NCBI RefSeq assembly: GCF_021010575.1
Contig: NZ_JAJNAG010000004.1
Coordinates: 116,855 to 180,854 of the forward strand
Direction of reading: 5' to 3'
Length of the DNA stretch: 64,000 bases
From: Limnobaculum eriocheiris
GTDB taxonomy: Bacteria > Pseudomonadota > Gammaproteobacteria > Enterobacterales > Enterobacteriaceae
In this document: positions 26,881 to 36,611 of the stretch, piece after piece
Position numbering within the stretch: position 1 is the first letter of the stretch
How the letters are laid out: every line of letters starts with the position of its first letter
Program-made: the position numbers and the translations under genes
The notes under the pieces: model-generated
The model's database searches: none
Told to the model about the DNA's origin: nothing
The model's input: the letters and a program-made list of their open reading frames with translations, nothing else

Positions 26881-27387
26881 TTATTCTGCCAGATGGGCTT
26901 CAATAAACCACACGAACTTATCCAGATCGCGGGAGGCCGCAGTAAACATATCGGCAACGTCTTCATCTTCTGCTTCGGTAATTGCTTTACGCATTTCATT
27001 CGCCACAACCGCATAGCGGTCAGCCAACGCGGTCAGATGGTCTTTAACGGTGTAAATATCCGTTGGATAAGCCTTCAGCGTAGTGGCTACTGCTACCGCC
27101 TGTAAAGTCCCCATTGCGGTACCACCAAACTGAACCACGCGCTCTGCAAAAGTATCCTGATGGGCCAGCAGCACATCACGAAAACCGTCGATCATTTCAT
27201 GAGCACTGATGAAGTTAATACCTTTCATATTCCAGTGCGCTTGCTTAGTAATCAGTGCTAAATCGGCCAGTTGAGCGACCATATGATTTAAAGCTTTAAT
27301 TGAGGATAATTTTACACTTTCTTTGATATCAATGCGTGTGAAAGCTAATTTCGACTCTTTTGCTTTTAATGATTTAACTGTACTCAT
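26881..27387 (-). CDS. dps: DNA-protecting ferritin-like protein Dps
   Basis: Dodecameric ferritin-like protein that binds DNA, stores iron and removes peroxide in starvation. The 168-residue form starts [10 protein letters not shown], like E. coli Dps, with a lysine-rich N-terminal tail. Ferroxidase residues are seen in [10 protein letters not shown] and [20 protein letters not shown]. An in-frame ATG 15 bp upstream (27402) is less likely because GAGGACA lies at proper distance from 27387. Monocistronic between two terminator-rich regions. Confidence 0.95.
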   Translation of the reverse strand: MSTVKSLKAKESKLAFTRIDIKESVKLSSIKALNHMVAQLADLALITKQAHWNMKGINFISAHEMIDGFRDVLLAHQDTFAERVVQFGGTAMGTLQAVAVATTLKAYPTDIYTVKDHLTALADRYAVVANEMRKAITEAEDEDVADMFTAASRDLDKFVWFIEAHLAE

Positions 27388-27911
27388 TGTCCGTGTCCTC
27401 ATCGTTTTTTAACATTGGAGTATCTAATTAATATGCGTTCAGTATAGCACTCTGAGGGGATATTACAGATAGAATATGCCTATTATAGATATAGGCTACT
27501 GTGGTAAAGGGAAATAAATATCATTTTCAGCCAAACTTGATAACTATTACTATATACGAGCGATTCTCATTTAACAAATTAATAACGATCAAAATATTGT
27601 TGATATATAAATAAACCTCTTTATTCAAATACAAATCCCTCATCTACCCACACTAATGACGTCATATTATTGTCGACACTTATGCTGAATCAGCCCCAAT
27701 CCTTCTCTGGCTAAAAATTTATTCTTTATCTTTCAATTAATTAAAATACTATCGATTATGGCATAAAAAATGCTTGCTTATCATTGTTATGGTTTCAATT
27801 TCGACACCAGTCACTTAACAGCCTAAATGTGCAGATAGTCAGATAACTAAAAGACATGACCAAATATCCGGCTATCTACGGTTAATGTAAATAACTAAGA
27901 GAGTACACATT
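27388..27911. promoter_or_regulatory. Divergent dps / focA upstream region
   Basis: 524 bp without a gene, AT-rich, holding the upstream sequences of dps (leftward) and the formate channel (rightward). An ATCAA/TTGAT inverted repeat (27588-27604) is visible, but its arms are the wrong way round for an FNR site. I could not assign OxyR, IHF or FNR sites by eye. Confidence 0.4.
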
Positions 27912-28856
27912 ATGGATAATACTCATACAGACGGCGTCAGTTGCCTTTCCGCCCCGGAAATGGCCAAAATTGCAGAAAATGCCGGTATTTATAAAACCAA
28001 TAAACCACTGAGCCAAGTTTATATTTCTGCCATTCTTGCAGGCTTATTTATCTCTATCGCTTTTGTCTTCTATATCACTGCCACAACCGGAACTGCCAGT
28101 GCCCCCTACGGGTGGGCCAAATTTTTAGGTGGTGCCTGCTTTTCACTGGGACTAATGTTAGTCGTTGCCTGCGGTGTTGACCTGTTCACCTCCACCATTT
28201 TAACCAGCGTCGCTAAAGCCAGTGGTAAAATTAGCTTGCGTCAAATGATGGCCAACTGGACTCATGTGTATATCGGTAACTTCTTTGGCGCCCTGCTTCT
28301 GGTGACGATCATTTGGTTTGCCAGTCAGCATACGACGGTCAATGGGCAATGGGGGTTAAACGTATTAAATACCGCACAATATAAACTGCACCATAGTTTT
28401 ACTCAGGCGGTTTTTCTTGGTTTGATGGCCAACCTGATGGTCTGTCTGGCAGTATGGATGAGTTATGCGGGTAAGAGCCTGATGGATAAAATGTTTATCC
28501 TGATCCTACCTATCGCCATGTTTGTTGCCAGCGGCTTCGAACACAGTATCGCTAATATGTTTATGATTCCGATGGGAATGGTAATTAAAAACTTTGCCGC
28601 ACCTGAATTCTGGGTTTCCGCAGGTGTTTCCCCTGAGCAATTTTCCGATCTGACACTGGCTAACTTTTTACTGAAGAACCTACTGCCGGTCACCATTGGT
28701 AATATTCTGGGGGGACTGATGGTTGGCCTGCCTTTCTGGTTTATGTATCTGAGAAAACAGACTATGGATAATGCACCACCCCATAGCAATGTGATGCATT
28801 TAGAACAAAAAAGTAATGCTTCTCCCTCATCACCACCTGAGTCCAAAGTTGCCTGA
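27912..28856 (+). CDS. focA: Formate channel of the FocA family
   Basis: Pentameric inner-membrane channel for formate. The 314-residue protein aligns along its length with E. coli FocA (285): NKPLSQVYISAILAGLFISI, AFVFYITATTG, and SGFEHSIANMFMIPMGMV are near-identical blocks. Six helices are expected. The C terminus is about 25 residues longer and polar (SNVMHLEQKSNAS...). Unlike in E. coli, pflB does not follow; the gene stands alone, so it may be a second, separately controlled formate/nitrite-family channel. Confidence 0.85.
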   Translation: MDNTHTDGVSCLSAPEMAKIAENAGIYKTNKPLSQVYISAILAGLFISIAFVFYITATTGTASAPYGWAKFLGGACFSLGLMLVVACGVDLFTSTILTSVAKASGKISLRQMMANWTHVYIGNFFGALLLVTIIWFASQHTTVNGQWGLNVLNTAQYKLHHSFTQAVFLGLMANLMVCLAVWMSYAGKSLMDKMFILILPIAMFVASGFEHSIANMFMIPMGMVIKNFAAPEFWVSAGVSPEQFSDLTLANFLLKNLLPVTIGNILGGLMVGLPFWFMYLRKQTMDNAPPHSNVMHLEQKSNASPSSPPESKVA

Positions 28857-28861
28857 ACCCA

Positions 28862-28900
28862 TAAAAAACGGGCCGCGCTGTATCTCAGACGTGGCCCGAA
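28862..28900 (-). terminator. Terminator of the three-lipoprotein operon
   Basis: On the minus strand CGGGCC...GGCCCG with an imperfect 11-bp stem is followed by TTTTTTAT. It lies between the focA stop and the DUF799 gene stop, so it ends the leftward lipoprotein operon and may also act on focA. Confidence 0.8.
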
Positions 28901-28922
28901 GAATTAATAATAACCGTTAAAG

Positions 28923-29579
28923 TTACTCGGCTTCTTTACCATACTTTGGTGAACGAGGGCCGTAGAGAATACCGCTTGGTCTACCGGCAGACAGTAAACG
29001 CGCGGCGGTAACACCTGCAACTTCATAACTTTTATCGGATATGGTATGGCTGATTTGGGTAATCGCCGCCTGAAGCAACATGCCCAAAATGCCATTATTA
29101 CCAGAGTCTCCTTCCGCCGTAGAGGCCGTAGCAGAACCACTCCATAACTGTTGACCGGATTTCAGGTCTACCAGTTTGCCGCTTACCGTTACCCGTGACT
29201 CACTGCTAATCACTTTATAAGAGCTACCGTAATCGGTGACTTCCAGATAGAGCACGGCATCAGCTGCAAAAATCTCCCTCAGCTTGGTAGCACTCACACC
29301 CTGAATGTCATGGGCATTGGTCATGCCGTTTTGTTTGAATACCTCTTCCACCACCGCAACCGGGAAGACATAGTATCCCGATTCTGCCAGCGGTAAAGTT
29401 ACCTGAGATAAAACACCATGGCTGGCATTCACTTCCGGTGATGAGTTTTGAGGCAACAGCACTAAAATGCTTTTCGGCTGGCTTTGTCGGAAGGCTGAAT
29501 AATCATAATCAACAGGTTTAGCACATCCTGCCAGCAGTAAAGACACCATTAAACCCGTTAATGCGATTAAATGTCTCAT
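28923..29579 (-). CDS. DUF799 family outer-membrane lipoprotein (GNA1162-like)
   Basis: A 218-residue lipoprotein; signal peptide residues 1-18 end in the lipobox LLAGC (Cys19). The mature domain is the DUF799 alpha/beta fold related to the TolB-N/LpoB-type lipoproteins, with KSILVLLPQNSSPEVNASHG near residue 36. It is the last gene of a CsgG-like/DUF4810/DUF799 operon and overlaps the previous gene by 4 bp (ATGA). The trio recurs together in many proteobacteria, probably as an envelope complex whose role is not settled. Confidence 0.85.
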   Translation of the reverse strand: MRHLIALTGLMVSLLLAGCAKPVDYDYSAFRQSQPKSILVLLPQNSSPEVNASHGVLSQVTLPLAESGYYVFPVAVVEEVFKQNGMTNAHDIQGVSATKLREIFAADAVLYLEVTDYGSSYKVISSESRVTVSGKLVDLKSGQQLWSGSATASTAEGDSGNNGILGMLLQAAITQISHTISDKSYEVAGVTAARLLSAGRPSGILYGPRSPKYGKEAE

Positions 29580-29932
29580 TTCTTAACTCCCTTTAACTTT
29601 TTCTGCAGAAAATCCATAAAGGGTGCGGATTCAGGAAACAGCACCTTCTCTGCTTCAAACTCACTTCCGGCAAGTTCAGGATGCCCGGTATTGCTATATA
29701 ACATACCCAAATGGGCATGTAGTCCCGGAGGAACTGGGAGATCTTTGGCTTTAGCCTGTTCGATAGCTGCTTTTAAAGCGGCTATCTGTTCTTCGGGCCC
29801 CGTTTCAAGTTTGTAATACTCATAAACAGTATCCTGATAATTATCCCAACTATAGATAGGTTTAGGCGCGTTCATACAGCCGCCCACCATACCCGCAACC
29901 AGCAGCAACCCTGCTTTATACCCTAATTTCAT
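29576..29932 (-). CDS. DUF4810 family lipoprotein
   Basis: A 118-residue lipoprotein; lipobox MVGGC gives an acylated Cys at residue 19. The mature part contains the family's YSWDNYQDTVYEYYK (about residues 28-42) and a TPR-like helical segment (LHAHLGMLYSNTGHPELAGS). It is the middle gene of the three-lipoprotein operon, 18 bp after the CsgG-like gene and overlapping DUF799 by 4 bp. Confidence 0.85.
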   Translation of the reverse strand: MKLGYKAGLLLVAGMVGGCMNAPKPIYSWDNYQDTVYEYYKLETGPEEQIAALKAAIEQAKAKDLPVPPGLHAHLGMLYSNTGHPELAGSEFEAEKVLFPESAPFMDFLQKKLKGVKK

Positions 29933-29950
29933 TATGACTATTCCATTTAA

Positions 29951-30622
29951 TTATTGTGCCGGTTTCCAGGAACCATTTTCGATGCCGGTAACCAAATTAT
30001 TAACCGCTTCGCGAATAGCCAGATCCAGTACCTTACCATTCAGCGTTGAGTCATAGCTGGCCGTACCACCAAATCCAACCACTTCACGGTTAGACAGCTC
30101 GTATTCGCCTGCACCCTGCACCGAGTAAACCACTTCAGAAGTGCGTACATTGACAATATTCAGACTCACTTTGGCATAAGCGATTTGAGTTTTACCCCGG
30201 CCCAAAATACCAAACAGTTGACGATCGCCAACTTCCTTACGACCAAATTCGGTCACATCACCGGTAACCACATAATCAGCACCTTTTAGCTGCTGGCTTT
30301 TGCCGGTTATTTTTGCTTCACCCTTAATCTCTTCCATATTGGCGCGATCTAACACATTAAAGCGCCCGGTTTGCTGCAGATGAGTAATAAGGATTGTTTT
30401 TGACTGATTTCCCAGACGGTCAACACCATCCGAGAACACGCCATTCATATAGTTGGAACGGTTATCAAACTTACCAACGGAGATCGGGCTACGTTCACCC
30501 TGATAACTGGTGTTATAAGAAGCAACTTTTGGTACTTCAACACTACGAGAAGATTCGGTTGCGCATCCGCCCAGTAACACCATGGCACTAACGCCCATCC
30601 CTAATACTATTTTCTTCATCAT
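29951..30622 (-). CDS. CsgG/HfaB-family lipoprotein
   Basis: A 223-residue lipoprotein with lipobox LLGGC (Cys19), related to the CsgG/HfaB group of outer-membrane assembly proteins. Conserved parts include ISVGKFDNRSNYMNGVFSDG and LDRANMEEIKGEAKITGKSQ. It is first in the operon with DUF4810 and DUF799 genes and not near curli genes, so a curli role is unlikely. The protein lacks the length of true CsgG (about 277). Confidence 0.85.
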   Translation of the reverse strand: MMKKIVLGMGVSAMVLLGGCATESSRSVEVPKVASYNTSYQGERSPISVGKFDNRSNYMNGVFSDGVDRLGNQSKTILITHLQQTGRFNVLDRANMEEIKGEAKITGKSQQLKGADYVVTGDVTEFGRKEVGDRQLFGILGRGKTQIAYAKVSLNIVNVRTSEVVYSVQGAGEYELSNREVVGFGGTASYDSTLNGKVLDLAIREAVNNLVTGIENGSWKPAQ

Positions 30623-30832
30623 GAAAAGATAATCCTTTGTTTACATAGAGTTAAGTTACAAACCAATCCATAATATTGATACACTATGGCTACATTCTGA
30701 CAACATAATGGATAAGGTGTTCACTTATTCACCGCTGAACTTGCCAATCATAAATAATTTTTTAAAAAAAATACACTTAATTATATAATATCTATAATAA
30801 AATGTTTTTTATCCACTAATGGAGATTGGTAC

Positions 30833-30858
30833 AAAAAAAAGGGAAGACAACGCTTCCC
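30833..30858 (-). terminator. Terminator of prfB-lysS
   Basis: On the minus strand GGGAAG / CTTCCC pairs around CGTTGT and is followed by eight T residues. It lies 25 bp beyond the lysS stop. Confidence 0.9.
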
Positions 30859-30882
30859 CTGAGTATCTATGTAAAATTTTGG

Positions 30883-32406
30883 CTATTTCACCGGACGCAT
30901 CGCCGGGAACAGGATAACGTCACGAATAGTGTGGCTGTTGGTTAACAACATCACCATACGGTCAATACCAATGCCTAAACCAGCCGTTGGCGGTAAACCA
31001 TGCTCCAGCGCCGTAACATAGTCTTCATCATAGAACATCGCTTCGTCATCACCGGCATCTTTCTGGCTAACCTGATCGGCAAAGCGCTGCGCCTGATCTT
31101 CAGCATCATTCAGCTCGGAGAAGCCGTTACCGATTTCACGACCGCCGATAAAGAACTCAAAGCGGTCGGTAATAAACGGATTATCATCATTACGACGGGC
31201 TAATGGTGAGACTTCTGCCGGGTACTCAGTGATGAAGGTTGGTTGGATCAGGTGACTTTCAGCGGTTTCTTCAAAGATTTCGCACTGAATGCGGCCCAGA
31301 CCCCAGCTCTTCTCAACTTTAATGCCTAAAGATTGCGCAATAACTTTCGCTTTATCCATATCATCTAAATCGGCAAGGTTAGTCTCCGGACGGTAGTGGC
31401 CAATCGCCTCTTTCATGGTCATTTTGGTAAATGGCTTACCAAAATCAAAGGTTTGATCGCCATATTCCACCGTGGTGGTACCCAGCACTTCCTGAGTCAG
31501 GGTGCGGAACAGATCTTCAGTCAGCACAATTAAGTCTTTATAATCGGCATAGGCCATATACAGCTCAATCATGGTGAATTCAGGGTTATGACGTGGAGAA
31601 ACCCCTTCGTTACGGAAGTTACGGTTAATTTCGAACACCCGCTCAAAACCCCCTACCACCAGACGCTTCAGATACAGCTCCGGCGCAATACGCAGATACA
31701 TATCGATATCCAGCGCATTGTGATGGGTAATAAATGGACGCGCAGAAGCACCGCCCGGGATCACCTGCATCATTGGGGTTTCTACTTCCATAAAGTCACG
31801 TTTCACCATGAAATTACGGATAGCCGCCATAATTTTAGAGCGAATCACAAAAGTACGACGAGAATCATCATTGGTGATCAAATCTAAATAGCGCTGGCGA
31901 TAGCGAGTTTCCTGATCCGCCAGGCCGTGGAATTTATCCGGCAGCGGGCGTAATGCTTTCGTTAACAGACGAACTTCATGACAGTGAACCGACAGCTCAC
32001 CGGTTTTTGTTTTAAACAGTTTACCGCGGGCAGAGATAATATCCCCCAGATCCCATTTTTTAAACTGCTCGTTATAGATGCCTTCCGGCAGATCGTCACG
32101 GGAAACATAAATCTGAATGCGACCACCTGCATCCTGTAATGTCGCAAACGACGCTTTACCCATGATGCGGCGGGTCATCATACGACCGGCAATCGCCACT
32201 TCCAGGCCTAATGCTTCCAGCTCTTCGTTTTCTTTATCATCATATTCTGCGTGTAGCTTGTCGGATGTAACATCACGACGAAAATCGTTGGGGAACGGAT
32301 TTCCCTGCTCGCGCAGGGCAGCTAACTTCTCACGACGAGCCTGTAGCTCGTTATTCAGTTCCGCAATGGATTGCGCTGCATCATGCTCTTGAGGTTGCTC
32401 AGACAT
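30883..32406 (-). CDS. lysS: Lysyl-tRNA synthetase, class II
   Basis: Charges tRNA-Lys with lysine. The 507-residue protein has the N-terminal OB-fold anticodon-binding domain (about residues 60-150) and the class II catalytic core: motif 1 near [20 protein letters not shown], motif 2 in [20 protein letters not shown], motif 3 in [14 protein letters not shown] near the C terminus. It lies directly downstream of prfB, as in E. coli, and ends at a strong terminator. Confidence 0.98.
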   Translation of the reverse strand: MSEQPQEHDAAQSIAELNNELQARREKLAALREQGNPFPNDFRRDVTSDKLHAEYDDKENEELEALGLEVAIAGRMMTRRIMGKASFATLQDAGGRIQIYVSRDDLPEGIYNEQFKKWDLGDIISARGKLFKTKTGELSVHCHEVRLLTKALRPLPDKFHGLADQETRYRQRYLDLITNDDSRRTFVIRSKIMAAIRNFMVKRDFMEVETPMMQVIPGGASARPFITHHNALDIDMYLRIAPELYLKRLVVGGFERVFEINRNFRNEGVSPRHNPEFTMIELYMAYADYKDLIVLTEDLFRTLTQEVLGTTTVEYGDQTFDFGKPFTKMTMKEAIGHYRPETNLADLDDMDKAKVIAQSLGIKVEKSWGLGRIQCEIFEETAESHLIQPTFITEYPAEVSPLARRNDDNPFITDRFEFFIGGREIGNGFSELNDAEDQAQRFADQVSQKDAGDDEAMFYDEDYVTALEHGLPPTAGLGIGIDRMVMLLTNSHTIRDVILFPAMRPVK

Positions 32407-32423
32407 TTCTGTTCTATCCTTTT

Positions 32424-33522
32424 TTATAGCCCAGCTTTTAAGCTTGCTTCAATAAATCTGTCCAGGTCGCCATCTAATACGGCCTGAGTATTACGGGTTT
32501 CAACACCGGTACGTAAATCTTTAATGCGTGAATCATCCAGTACATAAGAACGAATCTGGCTACCCCATCCGATATCCGATTTGTTCTCTTCCATTACCTG
32601 CTTGTCCGCATTTTTCTTTTGCATTTCATACTCATACAACTTAGCCTTCAGCTGTCGCATAGCCTGATCTTTGTTCTTATGCTGAGAGCGGTCATTCTGG
32701 CACTGCACCACAATATTGGTCGGCATATGGGTAATACGTACCGCAGATTCGGTTTTGTTAACGTGCTGACCACCGGCACCGGACGCGCGGTATACGTCAA
32801 TGCGCAAATCCGCCGGGTTGATTTCAATATCAATGTCATCGTCAACTTCCGGATAGACGAAGGCAGAACTGAATGAGGTATGGCGACGACCACCGGAGTC
32901 AAACGGACTCTTACGGACTAAACGATGAACGCCGGTTTCGGTACGTAGCCAGCCATAAGCATAATCACCAATCACTTTAATGGTGGCAGATTTGGTGCCG
33001 GCAACATCACCATCAGACTCTTCAATCATTTCCGTTTTAAAGCCTTTGGCTTCGGCCCAGCGCAGGTACATCCGTACCAACATGCTGGCCCAGTCCTGAG
33101 CTTCCGTACCGCCAGAACCAGCCTGAATATCAATATAACAGTCGGCACTGTCATATTCGCCGGAGAACATACGGCGGAATTCTAATTGGGCTAATTTTTC
33201 TTCCAGCAGGTTTACTTCTTCAACCGTCTCATTAAAAGTGTCCTGATCGTTCTCTTCCACTGCCAGTTCCAGCAGTCCGGAGACATCTTCAACACCTTGT
33301 TCAATTTGATCGATGGTATCTACGATAGCTTCAAGGGAAGAACGTTCTTTGCCGAGTGCCTGCGCACGCTCAGGCTCATTCCAGACATCAGGCTGTTCTA
33401 GTTCTGCATTGACCTCTTCCAGACGTTCTTTCCTGGCATCATAGTCAAAGATACCCCCGAAGAACTGCTGTCCGCTCGGACAGGTCCTGGATCTGGTTTT
33501 TTACCGGATTAATTTCAAACAT
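32424..33522 (-). CDS. prfB: Peptide chain release factor 2, with programmed +1 frameshift
   Basis: Recognises UAA and UGA and triggers peptide release. The gene starts at 33522 ([10 protein letters not shown]), and codon 26 is an in-frame TGA (33445-33447) in the context CGGGGG-TAT-CTT-TGA-C, the known autoregulatory frameshift site. A +1 shift on CTT joins to [10 protein letters not shown] and gives a 365-residue protein, as in E. coli. The SPF tripeptide is in KSPFDSGG and GGQ in [12 protein letters not shown]. The internal Shine-Dalgarno-like element reads CGGGGG rather than AGGGGG. lysS follows 17 bp after the stop. Confidence 0.97.
33445..33458 (-). promoter_or_regulatory. prfB +1 frameshift signal
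   Basis: Minus-strand GGGGG TAT CTT TGA: a purine-rich stimulator 3 bases before the slippery CTT and the in-frame UGA. When RF2 is low, ribosomes pause at UGA and slip forward one base; when RF2 is ample, translation stops. This is established for the E. coli gene and conserved here. Confidence 0.93.
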
Positions 33523-33816
33523 GATTTGTACTTACCATTACGTCGTATACGTTGACAGGATTTTTATCATAAACGAGTAATTCTATCGGATCTGCGCTGC
33601 GGAATATAGCTGAAACAGGGGCTTTTTATACATCTTGCGGGTGAATAATGGCCTGAATGTGTAGAAAGAAGAAGATGTGTGGGAAAAGTTAGCGCACAAT
33701 TTCATCTTCAGTAACCTATTATTATCATTCTCTATTCAAATTAGGCTGATAAATCTCGTACACTACCCGGCTAACGAATGTGTCTGTTCCAGTTTGTTTA
33801 CCAGAAAGAAGGCATT

Positions 33817-35832
33817 ATGTGGTTTTTCAGATTTCGACAAGCTTTTGTCGCGCTTTTATTGCCCTGGCTATTGGCGGTATTAACTCAAACCGCTGGCAGA
33901 ATTTATTTGCTATCAGCTTACGGTTCGAACGAAATTCTGGCGGGTTTCGATTCTGATGTAACACGGATGTTTTGGGTTGGCGGTCTGTTTGATATTCGGA
34001 CCGCCAGTCTGCTGTTTGTTCCCTGTCTGCTGATTGCCGTCTTGCTGGCCATCAGTCCGCGCAGCTTTCATTTCTGGCAGCGTTTCTGGCCCTGGCTGGC
34101 AACATTGTTCAGCACGCTGGTAATGACGATCACCGTTGGCAATATCTTTTATTACGCCACCTACGATCGGGCTATTGATATTTTTGTCTTTGGCTTAATT
34201 GAAGACGATACCACGGCGGTATTGGCGACTATGTGGCAGGACTATCCGGTCATTCGCGGCCTGTTGGGATTGGGGCTGTTTGCGCTGTTGGTTTTCTGGC
34301 TTTATCGCCGCTGGCAGCGGCGGCTGAGTGCAAAGCCGGAACGTCGTGCCGGTCTGCCGATGGGTGCATTATCTACGCTGCTGATTCTGGCTATTGGTTT
34401 TGTTGGAATGCGCGGTTCCGTTGGTACCTTCCCTCTGCGTCAGTCAGATTCGCAGGTTTCCGAACTCAAAATGTTAAATATGCTAACGCCTAACGGACTG
34501 ATAGCCCTTAGCTGGGCGTTTAAAGCCCGCAGTGAAAATAACCATTTTGCCGAAGCCACCGATCAACAAGGTCAGGAACTGCTCAGTCGCTTTCTGGATA
34601 AGCCAACCCCTGCCGGGCTGGCACCCTTTATGGCAAAAACCGATGTTAACCTGGTAGCGAAGCAAACGCCGCCTAATGTGGTTTTCGCCGTCATGGAAAG
34701 CATGGGCTATTACCTTGAAAGTTACGATCGACCGGACCGCGATCTGTTTGGAGCATTAAAACAGCACTGGACCAGCGACTGGCGTTTTGAACGCTTTATC
34801 TCTGAAGGTGATGGTACTATCGATAGCTTAAGCCGCTTTTTCGTGCGCAGTCCGATGAGCGGTATCACCCAGTCCAGCGCCCAGTCCCTCGACTTTGCCA
34901 GCAATATGTTTAAGCCCTGGTTAGCTAACGGCTATAAAGTAATTTTCGTGACTTCCGGCAATGGTTCATGGCGTAACCTCAATCAGTTTCTTTCCCATCT
35001 TGGGGTTAGCGAATTTATGGAGCAAAACGGCCTGAAAAAACGCTATCCTGAGGCGCAGTTAGGTACCTGGGGCGTGCCGGATGAGTTTATGTTCCGCTAT
35101 ATTGAAGAGCGCCTGGCAGAAGCGGATAAAAAAGGGGAGCATGTACTGATTATGTCCATGTCCACCACCCACCATCCTCCTTATAAAACGCCGAATGGTT
35201 ATCAAAAAACCCAAATAACTCTCAGCGACGAAGAAAAGCAGCGTCTGAGCAATCTGGCAACCGGCGCTACCCTTGACGAAGTAATGCAGACCCTGCGCTA
35301 CACTAACGATCAGTTGGGGCAATTTATCAGTTGGGTAAAATTACAGCCGCTGGGAGCCCGTACCATTATCGCTGCCACCGGTGACCACAATATTCGCGGC
35401 ATCGGCTACCCTGATACACATGAGCGAGTACTGGGGCACGGAGTACCCTTCTATTTGTATGTTCCACAAGCCTATCGTCAACAGAGCCATTTTGATGCGG
35501 CACGCGTTGGGAGTCATAAGGATATCTGGCCAACGCTGTATCAACTGAGCCTGTCCGATACCCCTTATTATAAAACCGGCTGTAACCTGCTGGCAGAACA
35601 TCTGGATGATATCTGGTGTCAGGGCTATAACCCGGAGGCGGTTATTACACCACAGGGCGCTTATCTTCTGACGGATAAAGGCGAGTATCGCCCCTGGGCT
35701 TCTGATAAGGGTCTGCTATTGGGTGAACCTCAAGCCATGACCCCGGAACAACAGAAGCAATTTAACCGCTGGAGTGGGTTTACGGATTTGCTGTTATGGC
35801 AGTTGAACAGGCAGGTGCATAAACAGCCATAG
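33817..35832 (+). CDS. LTA-synthase-like membrane sulfatase/phosphoglycerol transferase
   Basis: A 671-residue inner-membrane protein: five hydrophobic helices (roughly residues 8-30, 50-70, 78-102, 142-162, 178-198) then a large periplasmic alkaline-phosphatase/sulfatase domain. Catalytic segments are VVFAVMESMGYYLESYD (metal Glu), EGDGTIDSLSRFF (predicted Thr nucleophile), STTHHPPY and TGDHN. It resembles LtaS/OpgB-type enzymes, which move phosphoglycerol or phosphoethanolamine to glycans, but the acceptor cannot be told from sequence. Start chosen at 33817, with GAAGG upstream. It lies alone, downstream of and divergent from prfB; a repeat follows. Confidence 0.82.
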   Translation: MWFFRFRQAFVALLLPWLLAVLTQTAGRIYLLSAYGSNEILAGFDSDVTRMFWVGGLFDIRTASLLFVPCLLIAVLLAISPRSFHFWQRFWPWLATLFSTLVMTITVGNIFYYATYDRAIDIFVFGLIEDDTTAVLATMWQDYPVIRGLLGLGLFALLVFWLYRRWQRRLSAKPERRAGLPMGALSTLLILAIGFVGMRGSVGTFPLRQSDSQVSELKMLNMLTPNGLIALSWAFKARSENNHFAEATDQQGQELLSRFLDKPTPAGLAPFMAKTDVNLVAKQTPPNVVFAVMESMGYYLESYDRPDRDLFGALKQHWTSDWRFERFISEGDGTIDSLSRFFVRSPMSGITQSSAQSLDFASNMFKPWLANGYKVIFVTSGNGSWRNLNQFLSHLGVSEFMEQNGLKKRYPEAQLGTWGVPDEFMFRYIEERLAEADKKGEHVLIMSMSTTHHPPYKTPNGYQKTQITLSDEEKQRLSNLATGATLDEVMQTLRYTNDQLGQFISWVKLQPLGARTIIAATGDHNIRGIGYPDTHERVLGHGVPFYLYVPQAYRQQSHFDAARVGSHKDIWPTLYQLSLSDTPYYKTGCNLLAEHLDDIWCQGYNPEAVITPQGAYLLTDKGEYRPWASDKGLLLGEPQAMTPEQQKQFNRWSGFTDLLLWQLNRQVHKQP

Positions 35833-35908
35833 TCGGGAAGTCTATTCGTTCGGTATAGCCTCTAATGTGTCGTACTGAACTGCAACAAACCTGATAAATT
35901 GGCCTCAA

Positions 35909-36095
35909 TGAATATTCCGGTCGTAAAATTTAAAGTGTTTATATTAGCTTTGAACTCGACCGGAAGACCGTCTGTACTTAGTTTCAGTGCATGTCGGGCC
36001 AGGTCCGCCTGGGCGCTGTTCAAACAGGCTTTGCCTGTTTGTCCGGCAGCTAAAGCTGCTACGACCCCAACGGCGGCCTCGCCCGCCGATTGGTT
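35909..36095 (+). repeat. Dispersed modular repeat, copy C (with mini-hairpins)
   Basis: About 187 bp between the sulfatase gene and hpaR. The left module TGAATATTCCGGTCG...CGACCGGAAGACCGTCTGT pairs 35917-35923 with 35957-35963 (CCGGTCG/CGACCGG). Then GTCGGGCC and two inserted mini-hairpins follow: CAAACAGGC-TTT-GCCTGTTTG (36021-36041) and GCAGC-TAAA-GCTGC (36046-36059). The right module begins GACCCCAACGG and ends CCGATTGG. Same orientation as copy A. Confidence 0.78.
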
Positions 36096-36158
36096 ACTCT
36101 CCCCAGTAAATACTTAGCCTCTCATCCAGAAAGTTATCTAAACGCTATTTATCAGCAT

Positions 36159-36611
36159 TTAATTCACTGATTTTTCAGCAATCTGTTCACTATTCCCGTT
36201 ATCCACTACCGCGATAAATCGCTCCAGAAGCACCATGAGTTCTCCCAGTTTTTCTTCGGAGAAGCTGCTTTCAATCTGACGATAGCCTTTTTCGATGTGT
36301 TCTTTTGCCTGCTGGTAGACCTGATGACCTTTATCGGTTAGCGAGACGTAGAGTTTGCGCTGATCGTTGAGGGGTTTAAGGCGAATGATCAAGCCATCGC
36401 GTTCCATACGCGACAAAATTCCTGTCAGACTGGGCCGCAGAATGCAGGTTTGTTTTGCCAGAAGGTGAAAATCACAGGAGTGCATTTCTGCCAGTACCCG
36501 GATGATACGCCACTGCTGCTCCGTCAGATTATATTCATTCAGGATCGGACGAAAAAAGCCCATTGCGGCTTCACGCGCTTGCAACAGGGCAATGGTCAGA
36601 GACTCATGCAT
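36159..36611 (-). CDS. hpaR: MarR-family repressor of homoprotocatechuate degradation
   Basis: A 150-residue MarR protein very like E. coli HpaR: MHESLTIALLQAREAAMGFF, NLTEQQWRIIRVLAEM and ILRPSLTGILSRMERDGLII are shared blocks. The winged helix (about residues 50-100) binds operators between hpaR and hpaG and is released by 4-HPA or homoprotocatechuate (family knowledge). It is divergent from hpaG1 across 403 bp. Confidence 0.94.
   Translation of the reverse strand: MHESLTIALLQAREAAMGFFRPILNEYNLTEQQWRIIRVLAEMHSCDFHLLAKQTCILRPSLTGILSRMERDGLIIRLKPLNDQRKLYVSLTDKGHQVYQQAKEHIEKGYRQIESSFSEEKLGELMVLLERFIAVVDNGNSEQIAEKSVN

Noticed and set aside
27588-27604. FNR site upstream of focA
   Set aside because: The arms are ATCAA...TTGAT, the reverse of the FNR pattern TTGAT...ATCAA.
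33260-33522. Apparent truncation of prfB at its 5' end
   Set aside because: The in-frame TGA at codon 26 is the conserved programmed frameshift, not a broken gene or sequencing error.
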